37,891 bases of DNA from Muribaculaceae bacterium (GTDB taxonomy: Bacteria > Bacteroidota > Bacteroidia > Bacteroidales > Muribaculaceae), in NCBI GenBank assembly GCA_017473615.1, contig JAFUKL010000030.1, forward strand, positions 1 through 37,891, written 5' to 3'. Within the stretch, counting starts at the first letter, position 1; each line of letters begins with the position of its first letter. Below are positions 1 through 6,089 of this stretch, piece after piece. Under the pieces are notes generated by a model. The model was not told where the DNA came from, ran no database searches, and saw only the letters and a program-made list of their open reading frames with translations. A program made the translations under genes and the position numbers.

Positions 1-1
1 A

Positions 2-1207
2 AACCGTACATCCGACCCGTCAAAAGGAATCACCTCCATCACCTACAATCATCTGAATCAGCCGTTGAAGTTCACATTCGAGGACGGCAGTTATATAGAA
101 CACCGATATCGCAGCGATGGCACGCTTTACGGACGAACCGAACGGGAGAAGATTATCACCACCACGGTAAACGGCGGTGCAACCGATTCATGGAGGTGGC
201 AATCCGTTTCCATAACCAAAGCGGGTGATTTTACGCTTGAAAACGCCATCCCAAAGCGCTTGGAGATAGATGGCGGATACATCTCTCTCACTCCTTACAG
301 CAGCACAAGCACCACCGTTGCCTACTATTATTACGTATACGATAATCAAGGCAGTGTGCGGGCGGTGCTGAACGAGCGGGGAGAGTTGACGCAGGCAACC
401 GATTATTCGGCATACGGAGTACCGAGCTCGAGATACGCAGGCACAGCCGCGAACAACCACCTGCATTTGGGCTTGGAATGGCAGCCCATGAAAGGCTTGT
501 CGGGTTACTACAACAACGCCCGCTTCCGCGATGCTCTGCTTGCCGGCATGTTCTACCAGCAAGACCCCCTCGCCGAAAAATACCACCCCTTCTCCCCATA
601 CCACTACGGAATGAATAATCCTTTGAAATATACAGATTATAATGGAATGGAAGTTCTTTTTTCTGAAAATAATTCCATACCCTTTAATATGAAATTGGGA
701 GAAGTTAAAAAGTATTTAGGACAACATTGGACTACATTATATGAAACAATGGACAATAGCCCATATTTATTTAAATTTATAGAATCAAACCGTTATATGA
801 CAAAAGTCAAAACAAAAACTATAAACGGTCAAAGAAATTATGTTGTCGATATTGAGTTAAATTTAAATGTTGGGTATAATTTAAGTAATGGAGAAAAAAT
901 TTCACCGGCAATAGCAGTACTACATGAAATGGGACATGGGGCTCAAATAGCTACGGATATAAATACTTATACTAACGATGTGCTTACCTATGATGAGGTA
1001 TATAAAAACAAAGAGGAACGAAGAAATATAGAAAACGTTGAGAATATTGTTGCTAAAGAATTGGGAGAACCAATACGAACAAGTTATAGTACATCCGGTT
1101 ATTTTAAAACAAATGATGTTACTGAACATGAAACTTTTAAAAATAAACCTTTAGAACATGAAATAAATTTAACTCCGGAAAATGGATATAAACCAATACA
1201 TAAGTGA
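2..1207 (+). CDS. RHS-repeat polymorphic toxin, C-terminal part, with zinc-metallopeptidase-like tip (5' end outside window)
   Basis: The frame is open from base 2, so this is the 3' end of a larger RHS/YD-repeat protein; the ATG at 65 is internal. The RHS-associated core is clear (DNQGSVRAVL, GYYNNARFRDA, FYQQDPLAEK, then NPLKYTDYNG). After about base 625 the DNA turns AT-rich and the tip domain begins. The tip carries HEMGH (bases 923-937), an HExxH zinc site, followed by a Glu-rich helix and the segment AKELGEPIRTSY. That arrangement resembles M91/NleD-like effector peptidases; the subfamily is my inference. Family knowledge: RHS shells enclose a toxin tip that is released into competitor cells or a host. 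The next gene starts 1 nt downstream and is the likely immunity partner. The RHS core is secure; the tip's activity is moderately sure. Confidence 0.85.
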   Translation, partial: NRTSDPSKGITSITYNHLNQPLKFTFEDGSYIEHRYRSDGTLYGRTEREKIITTTVNGGATDSWRWQSVSITKAGDFTLENAIPKRLEIDGGYISLTPYSSTSTTVAYYYYVYDNQGSVRAVLNERGELTQATDYSAYGVPSSRYAGTAANNHLHLGLEWQPMKGLSGYYNNARFRDALLAGMFYQQDPLAEKYHPFSPYHYGMNNPLKYTDYNGMEVLFSENNSIPFNMKLGEVKKYLGQHWTTLYETMDNSPYLFKFIESNRYMTKVKTKTINGQRNYVVDIELNLNVGYNLSNGEKISPAIAVLHEMGHGAQIATDINTYTNDVLTYDEVYKNKEERRNIENVENIVAKELGEPIRTSYSTSGYFKTNDVTEHETFKNKPLEHEINLTPENGYKPIHK

Positions 1208-1208
1208 T

Positions 1209-1805
1209 ATGGAAAAAATATATATTATAAATTATAGAAATTGTATTCTCATAGCAATATTCTTTTATACGATTGCAATACAGGCTCAACTAAGAGAACC
1301 TATAAACCCTTTAAACATCGAAAAAATTGAGATAAAGGCAATAAACCCTGGCATTACAGGAGTAGGAGCTGTTAGTTATGATCGAAAATATTTTGATGAA
1401 ATTTTTGAATATTCAAAAAATAATGAAACAACGGTACAATGGGAATTAAAACAAACTGACGAAATAAATTTATTTTCTCTATTAATAAACGAAAGTGTTC
1501 CATATGAGGAAAAAAATATTGAAGTTTATCCAAATGAAATTAACACCAATTATGAAAATCATAATTGGCTTTATGGTTCATATCATATATCAGAAACAAA
1601 TGACCCGATAGGAACAAAAATGAAAATTTCCTTTTATCTAAAAACAGGAATTCAAGAAAATATATTTGCTTCTGACCATACAATTGATTTCAGAAATTAT
1701 AGATATTCGATAACAGAAACTATGAAAATGTATTTTGAACTTAAGTTTATAGAACTCGGAGTGTACTCGGTAGATTGGTTAGAGTGGCTTAAGCAAACAA
1801 AATAA
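1209..1805 (+). CDS. Putative periplasmic immunity protein of the adjacent RHS toxin
   Basis: A 198-residue protein starting at ATG 1209, 1 nt after the RHS stop; an upstream in-frame ATG at 1182 would overlap the toxin and precede the signal peptide, so I prefer 1209. It begins with MEKIYI and a hydrophobic stretch ending AIQAQ, which looks like a cleavable Sec signal. The rest is acidic and aromatic with no motif I recognise. Immunity genes sit directly downstream of polymorphic toxins, so this role is inferred from position. A signal peptide would place protection in the periplasm. Base composition is AT-rich like the toxin tip, so the two were probably acquired together. Confidence 0.6.
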   Translation: MEKIYIINYRNCILIAIFFYTIAIQAQLREPINPLNIEKIEIKAINPGITGVGAVSYDRKYFDEIFEYSKNNETTVQWELKQTDEINLFSLLINESVPYEEKNIEVYPNEINTNYENHNWLYGSYHISETNDPIGTKMKISFYLKTGIQENIFASDHTIDFRNYRYSITETMKMYFELKFIELGVYSVDWLEWLKQTK

Positions 1806-1817
1806 TTCATAATATAG

Positions 1818-1970
1818 CAGTACTATCGTTGGGAAGGGCTAAATGGTGGACAAAATGATTTTTGGAGAGTGCGAGGAGATGATAATGCAACTGCATTATT
1901 TGAATTTTTAAGCGATAATATAACAGGCAGTGAAACTATGGTTGAAATCAATATTGATATTTTGGGATAA
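1818..1970 (+). pseudogene. Fragment of a second RHS toxin tip (JAB-like toxin 1 type)
   Basis: The frame from 1818 to a TAA at 1968-1970 reads QYYRWEGLNGGQNDFWRV, then RGDDNATALFEFLSDN, then a short divergent end. There is no start codon and a stop lies immediately upstream. The DFWRVRGDDNATALFEF block is, from memory, typical of JAB-like toxin tips of Bacteroidetes RHS proteins. It fits a displaced toxin-tip remnant, which polymorphic toxin loci keep as silent cassettes. The identity is a recollection and needs a profile search. Confidence 0.5.
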
Positions 1971-2029
1971 AATTTAAACAGACTCTAAATTATTTTATTA
2001 AATATATTTTTTAATCCGAATAAAATCAT

Positions 2030-2037
2030 TACCTTTG
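2030..2037 (+). promoter_or_regulatory. Promoter -7 element of tRNA-Gln
   Basis: TACCTTTG matches the Bacteroidetes -7 consensus TAnnTTTG and ends 9 nt before the tRNA. No clear -33 TTG is visible. Confidence 0.55.
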
Positions 2038-2046
2038 CACCGCAAT

Positions 2047-2117
2047 TGCCTAATGGTGTAATGGTAGCACGTCGGATTCTGGTTCCGCCTGTGAGGGTTC
2101 GAATCCTTCTTAGGCAA
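2047..2117 (+). tRNA. tRNA-Gln (anticodon CTG)
   Basis: A 71-nt cloverleaf. The acceptor strand TGCCTAA (2047-2053) pairs with TTAGGCA (2110-2116), with A2117 as discriminator. The D arm GTG/CAC is at 2056-2070, the anticodon loop TTCTGGT at 2077-2083 has CTG at 2079-2081, and the T arm has a TTCGAAT loop. The anticodon stem closes with a T-C mismatch (2072 with 2088). CCA is not encoded. It lies at the border between the toxin remnants and the core, a usual place for insertions. Confidence 0.92.
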
Positions 2118-2125
2118 CAATTTTG

Positions 2126-2151
2126 GGGAACTTCGGGCAAGTTCCCTTTTT
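2126..2151 (+). terminator. Rho-independent terminator of tRNA-Gln, or leader hairpin of rpsP
   Basis: GGGAACTT (2126-2133) pairs perfectly with AAGTTCCC (2139-2146) around a 5-nt loop and is followed by TTTTT. It sits only 27 nt before rpsP, so it may also act as an attenuator for that gene. Confidence 0.8.
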
Positions 2152-2178
2152 ATTAATAAATTAAATACAAAATTTAAA

Positions 2179-2724
2179 ATGGCAGTAAAAATCAGATTAC
2201 AACGCCAAGGTCGCAAAGACTATGCGTTTTATCCTATTGTTATCGCTGATAGCAGAGCACCACGTGATGGTAAATTTATTGAAAGGATTGGTTCTTATAA
2301 CCCTAATACTGATCCTGCTACAATAAGTTTAAATTTTGAAAGAGCTTTATATTGGTTAAATTGCGGAGCTATCCCTACCGACACTGTTCGTCGCATCCTT
2401 TCTTATGAAGGAGTTTTGTTGATGAAGCACTTGCAAGTAGGTGTTAAAAAGGGTGCTTTCAATGAAGAAGAAGCTCAAAAGCGTTTTGATGCATGGAAGA
2501 AAGAAAAAGTTGCAGCAATCGAAGCTAAGAAGAACAAATTGGCTGAAGCTAAGAAAGCCGACAAGAAGACTCGCTTAGAAGCTGAAGCTGCTAAAAATGC
2601 AGCAAAAGCTGAAGCTGTAGCTCAAAAGAAAGCTGAATTGGCTAAAGCAGCAGCTGAAGCCGCAGCAGCAAAGGCAGCTGAAGAAGCTGCAACTGAGGCA
2701 GCACCTGCAGAAACAGCAGAATAA
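2179..2724 (+). CDS. rpsP: 30S ribosomal protein S16
   Basis: A 181-residue protein. The first 80 or so residues are a standard S16 ([20 protein letters not shown], then [16 protein letters not shown] and YNPNTDP). S16 binds 16S rRNA and helps assemble the small-subunit body. From about residue 95 there is a long Ala/Lys/Glu-rich tail ending ETAE, probably a charged helix or disordered tail; such extensions occur in Bacteroidetes S16 proteins. It starts at ATG 2179 after an A-rich leader, 27 nt from the hairpin behind tRNA-Gln, and ends before a strong terminator. It converges with galE. Confidence 0.95.
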   Translation: MAVKIRLQRQGRKDYAFYPIVIADSRAPRDGKFIERIGSYNPNTDPATISLNFERALYWLNCGAIPTDTVRRILSYEGVLLMKHLQVGVKKGAFNEEEAQKRFDAWKKEKVAAIEAKKNKLAEAKKADKKTRLEAEAAKNAAKAEAVAQKKAELAKAAAEAAAAKAAEEAATEAAPAETAE

Positions 2725-2750
2725 ATTATTGCTGAACTTTAAAACCAATA

Positions 2751-2787
2751 AAAAATCTCCAAGCAGTAAAACTTGGAGATTTTTTTA
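2751..2787 (+). terminator. Terminator between rpsP and galE
   Basis: AAATCTCCAAG (2753-2763) pairs with CTTGGAGATTT (2772-2782) around an 8-nt loop and runs into T residues; A and T flanks make it usable from both sides. Confidence 0.88.
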
Positions 2788-2830
2788 TACCATTACTTTC
2801 TCGATATTTATCTCTGAGTGGCATCAATCA

Positions 2831-3865
2831 TCACATTACACCTCGTTCTCGTAATTTAAGTTGCCAATTCCAAGCAGTTCGCATTGTTTCCTCAACAGAA
2901 ATTTCTGCTTTCCATCCTAAAATGCGATTAGCTTTTGACGGGTCACCCCATACTTTAACAATATCTCCTGTCCTACGTCCCACTATTTTATATGGAACTT
3001 TCACGCCATTCACTTTTTCAAAAGCATTTATCAATTCCAATACCGATACCCCTTTGCCTGTTCCAAGATTATAAATTTCCAACGATTCACAATCAGGATT
3101 CTCCAGCATACGGTCGAGCGCGCACACATGAGCTTTTGCCAAGTCTACTACATTTATAAAATCACGAATACAAGAGCCGTCGGGCGTATCATAATCATTA
3201 CCAAACACACTAAGTTCTTTTCTAATGCCTATTGCTGCCTGTGTCAAGAACGGAACAAGATTATTAGGCACTCCGTTAGGCAACTCCCCTATCTCAGCCG
3301 AAGGATGCGCACCCACCGGATTAAAATATCTCAACAGCGTACTTTTCACCGGTACTCCTGAGGCGATAAAATCTGCAATCACCTCCTCTGCAATCTGTTT
3401 AGTATTCCCGTATGGTGATGTCGCTTTCTTAATCGGAGAATTTTCAGTTACAGGGTTTTCATCCGGCTCACCATAAACAGTACAAGACGAAGAAAACACA
3501 AGCCCTTTCACTCCATATACAGGCATAAGCTCCAACAAGTTGTACAACGTATTCAAATTATTGCGATAATACATTATCGGCTTGTCGACCGATTCCCCCA
3601 CCGCTTTACTTGCAGCAAAATTAATAATTCCTTTAATATCAGGATATTTTTCAAATATGGACTTCAAGCAATCCATATCGGTACAATCACCTTTTATAAA
3701 CTCAGGTCTTACTCCGGAGATACGCTCTATTCCATCAAGCACTTCCACATTACTATTTGACAAGTTGTCGATAATAATCACTTCATAACCTGCCGATTGC
3801 AATTCAACGGTGGTATGAGAACCTATATAACCCGTACCTCCGGTAACTAAAATTCTTCCTTTCAT
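2831..3865 (-). CDS. galE: UDP-glucose 4-epimerase
   Basis: A 344-residue extended short-chain dehydrogenase/reductase. It has the NAD-binding GGTGYIGSH (residues 9-17), a SSSCTVYG strand (125-132) supplying the catalytic Ser/Thr region, and the YxxxK pair in PYGNTK (Tyr152, Lys156). The length equals that of typical GalE. It interconverts UDP-glucose and UDP-galactose in the cytosol for galactose use and for glycan and capsule precursors. It is a single gene facing rpsP, sharing the upstream region with metF. A well-formed promoter lies 22 nt before the start (3887-3917, minus strand). The family is clear; specificity for UDP-Glc over UDP-GlcNAc is not shown by sequence alone. Confidence 0.93.
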   Translation of the reverse strand: MKGRILVTGGTGYIGSHTTVELQSAGYEVIIIDNLSNSNVEVLDGIERISGVRPEFIKGDCTDMDCLKSIFEKYPDIKGIINFAASKAVGESVDKPIMYYRNNLNTLYNLLELMPVYGVKGLVFSSSCTVYGEPDENPVTENSPIKKATSPYGNTKQIAEEVIADFIASGVPVKSTLLRYFNPVGAHPSAEIGELPNGVPNNLVPFLTQAAIGIRKELSVFGNDYDTPDGSCIRDFINVVDLAKAHVCALDRMLENPDCESLEIYNLGTGKGVSVLELINAFEKVNGVKVPYKIVGRRTGDIVKVWGDPSKANRILGWKAEISVEETMRTAWNWQLKLRERGVM

Positions 3866-3886
3866 TCAAAAATTATTTAGATATTA

Positions 3887-3917
3887 CAAATTTAGCCAAC
3901 ATTCGCAATAATATCAA
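3887..3917 (-). promoter_or_regulatory. galE promoter
   Basis: On the minus strand TTG (3917-3915), a 20-nt spacer, then TAAATTTG (3894-3887), a full match to the Bacteroidetes -33/-7 consensus. Confidence 0.75.
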
Positions 3918-3932
3918 ATTTTACCGCATCAA

Positions 3933-3964
3933 TTTGCGATTACAATCTCTTTGCTGTATCTTTG
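3933..3964 (+). promoter_or_regulatory. metF promoter
   Basis: TTTG (3933-3936), a 20-nt spacer and TATCTTTG (3957-3964). Transcription should start near 3970, which excludes the upstream TTG at 3962 as a start codon and supports ATG 3983. Confidence 0.78.
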
Positions 3965-3982
3965 TTTAAAATTAACGATTTT

Positions 3983-4942
3983 ATGAAAGTATCTGAACTC
4001 ATTTTATCAAATCCGAATAAAACCGGATTCTCATTTGAAGTGCTTCCTCCTTTAAAAGGGAAAAGCATAGAACATCTTTTCAAGAACATCGATGCACTAA
4101 TGGAATTTAATCCATTATATATAAATATCACAACTCACCGTAGCGAAATGGTATTCAAAAGTACCGATGACGGATTGTATCAACGTGTCTCAGAGCGTAA
4201 TCGCCCGGGTACTGTGGCTGTTGCCGCAGCTATTCAGCAAAAATACGGTATTCCGGCTGTTCCGCATATAATCTGTAGCGGATTCTCACGCACTGAAACC
4301 GAGCATGCGTTAATCGACTTAAATTTCCTTGGAATAAACAACCTTCTGGTTCTACGAGGAGATAAAGCAAAGCATGAGAACAGATACATACCTGTGGAAA
4401 ACGGACACATGCACGCAATAGAACTGGCTGAGCAAATCAACAAATTCAACGATGGGCTTTTTATCGATGGTACAAAAATGGACATTACCAACAACAACCG
4501 TTTTTCTTACGGTGTTGCAGGATACCCCGAAAAGCATGAAGAAGCACCAAATATCGATGTAGACCTAAAAATGCTAAAACAAAAGGTTGATATGGGGGCA
4601 GATTATATTGTTACACAAATGTTTTTTGACAACGGCAAATATTTTGAATTTGTCAAACGTTGTAAAGAAATCGGCATTAATGTTCCTGTAATACCGGCAA
4701 TCAAGCCTATCGTAAACAGAAATCAGCTCACACTGCTACCCAAGGTTTTCCACGTCGACCTTCCGAGCGAACTCGCCGAAGAATTAGGCAAATGTAAAGA
4801 TGACAACCAAGCGAAACAAGTGGGTATCGAGTGGTGCAAATTACAAGCGAAGGAACTTATGGCGGCAGGTGTACCAAGCATTCATTTCTATTCTCATAAC
4901 GCAACAGAAAGTGTAAGACAAGTTGCATCTGAAATATATTAA
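3983..4942 (+). CDS. metF: 5,10-methylenetetrahydrofolate reductase
   Basis: A 319-residue MetF-family flavoprotein reducing 5,10-methylene-THF to 5-methyl-THF for methionine synthesis. Family marks are the N-terminal FSFEVLPP with its catalytic Glu, YINITTHRSE, VPHIICSGFSR, LLVLRGDKA, GVAGYPEKHEEAPN, ADYIVTQMFFDN and PVIPAIKPI. It lacks the long eukaryotic regulatory domain, as bacterial forms do. I start at ATG 3983 because the only earlier in-frame candidate, TTG 3962, overlaps the promoter. The delta' gene begins 2 nt after the stop, so the two are cotranscribed together with the AddB-like gene. Confidence 0.95.
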   Translation: MKVSELILSNPNKTGFSFEVLPPLKGKSIEHLFKNIDALMEFNPLYINITTHRSEMVFKSTDDGLYQRVSERNRPGTVAVAAAIQQKYGIPAVPHIICSGFSRTETEHALIDLNFLGINNLLVLRGDKAKHENRYIPVENGHMHAIELAEQINKFNDGLFIDGTKMDITNNNRFSYGVAGYPEKHEEAPNIDVDLKMLKQKVDMGADYIVTQMFFDNGKYFEFVKRCKEIGINVPVIPAIKPIVNRNQLTLLPKVFHVDLPSELAEELGKCKDDNQAKQVGIEWCKLQAKELMAAGVPSIHFYSHNATESVRQVASEIY

Positions 4943-4944
4943 TC

Positions 4945-6078
4945 ATGAAATTCAGTGAAGTTATAGGGCAAGAAAATGCAAAGAGCCGCATTATAAGAAT
5001 GATCGATAATGACGAGATTCCACACGCATTATTAATTCATGGCGAACCCGGCATCCCAAAACTGGCGTTAGCAAGAGCGATGGCACAATATATACATTGT
5101 GAGAACCGCCAAAACGGGGATTCATGCGGACACTGTCCATCATGCATGCAACACCGGTCACTGAATCATGCCGATACATACTATTCTTTCCCTATAGTTA
5201 AAAAAAGCGGTAAGAGTGAAGAGAATGCCAATTCCGACGACTACAGCGGCGAATGGAAAGAATTTATTTCAGAAAATCCCATAGTAGAGAATTATGAGAA
5301 ATGGCTTGCAGTTTTAAAGAACGAGAATGCACAGCCGGTTATATATAAAGGTGAAAGCGTGAACATAATTCACAAAATGAGCCTTTCTACCCTTTCCACC
5401 AAATATAAAGTCTTGATAATGTGGCTTCCTGAAAAGATGAACGCCACATGTGCCAATCGTTTGTTAAAATTAATCGAAGAGCCTTCCAATGACTCGATCT
5501 TTATTCTTGTAAGCGATAATTGCAATGCAATCCTGCCTACCATATATTCACGCACACAACGTATAGAGTTGAAGCGATTGCCGGTTGATGTTATCGCAGA
5601 ATATTTGAAAGAAAAATATAATCTTGACGGGCAAGAGGCCTTAGCCGTAGCAGCAACTGCCGATGGAAATATAATCCAAGCAGAGAACAATCTTGCTTAC
5701 AACAGCGAAAGCAAGGATTTTTTCAAGGAATTCGTCTCATTAATGAGACTTGCTTATTCCAGAGACCTTAAATCTCTCAGAGAATGGTCGGAACGTATTT
5801 TTGCATATAAGCGAGAAAAAATAAGACGTTTCTTGAAATATGCAGCCAGAATGGTCAGAGAGAACTATATTTACAACATCAAAGCACCTGAATTAAACTA
5901 TCTCACACAGGAAGAAGAGGCTTTCAGCGTTAAATTTGCTCCATTTATCAATGAGGGGAATGTTATAAAAATGCTTGAGGAATTAACTAAAGCCGAAATA
6001 GACATAGCAGGCAATGCCAACGGTAAAATAGTACTTTTTGACTTAGCTATAAAAATCACAATTTTCATTAAACGATAA
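4945..6078 (+). CDS. holB: DNA polymerase III subunit delta' (clamp-loader)
   Basis: A 377-residue AAA+ protein of the clamp-loader type. The P-loop position reads GEPGIPKL (33-40), not GxxGxGKT, so it should not bind ATP normally, as is usual for delta'. A zinc ribbon follows with Cys52, Cys61, Cys64 and Cys67 (CGHCPSC). Later comes SxLSTKYKVLIMW with MNATCANRLLKLIEEP, typical of delta'/gamma, then an all-alpha C-terminal region. Delta' helps delta open the sliding clamp ring. Its start is 2 nt past metF and its stop is 11 nt before the AddB-like gene, so it sits mid-operon. Confidence 0.9.
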   Translation: MKFSEVIGQENAKSRIIRMIDNDEIPHALLIHGEPGIPKLALARAMAQYIHCENRQNGDSCGHCPSCMQHRSLNHADTYYSFPIVKKSGKSEENANSDDYSGEWKEFISENPIVENYEKWLAVLKNENAQPVIYKGESVNIIHKMSLSTLSTKYKVLIMWLPEKMNATCANRLLKLIEEPSNDSIFILVSDNCNAILPTIYSRTQRIELKRLPVDVIAEYLKEKYNLDGQEALAVAATADGNIIQAENNLAYNSESKDFFKEFVSLMRLAYSRDLKSLREWSERIFAYKREKIRRFLKYAARMVRENYIYNIKAPELNYLTQEEEAFSVKFAPFINEGNVIKMLEELTKAEIDIAGNANGKIVLFDLAIKITIFIKR

Positions 6079-6089
6079 ATATCCGGTAT

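Noticed and set aside
188-604. Long minus-strand frames opposite the RHS core
   Set aside because: Shadows of the RHS coding frame in GC-rich DNA, with no protein-like features.
2047-2117. tRNA-Gln(CTG) as the decoder of the TAG codons
   Set aside because: Its anticodon pairs with CAG, and reading TAG would need a first-position mismatch. It sits in core DNA of a genome that uses TAG as a stop; I saw no tRNA with CTA anticodon in the window.
3962-3982. TTG start for metF at 3962
   Set aside because: It lies within the -7 box, before the expected transcription start; ATG 3983 fits the family.
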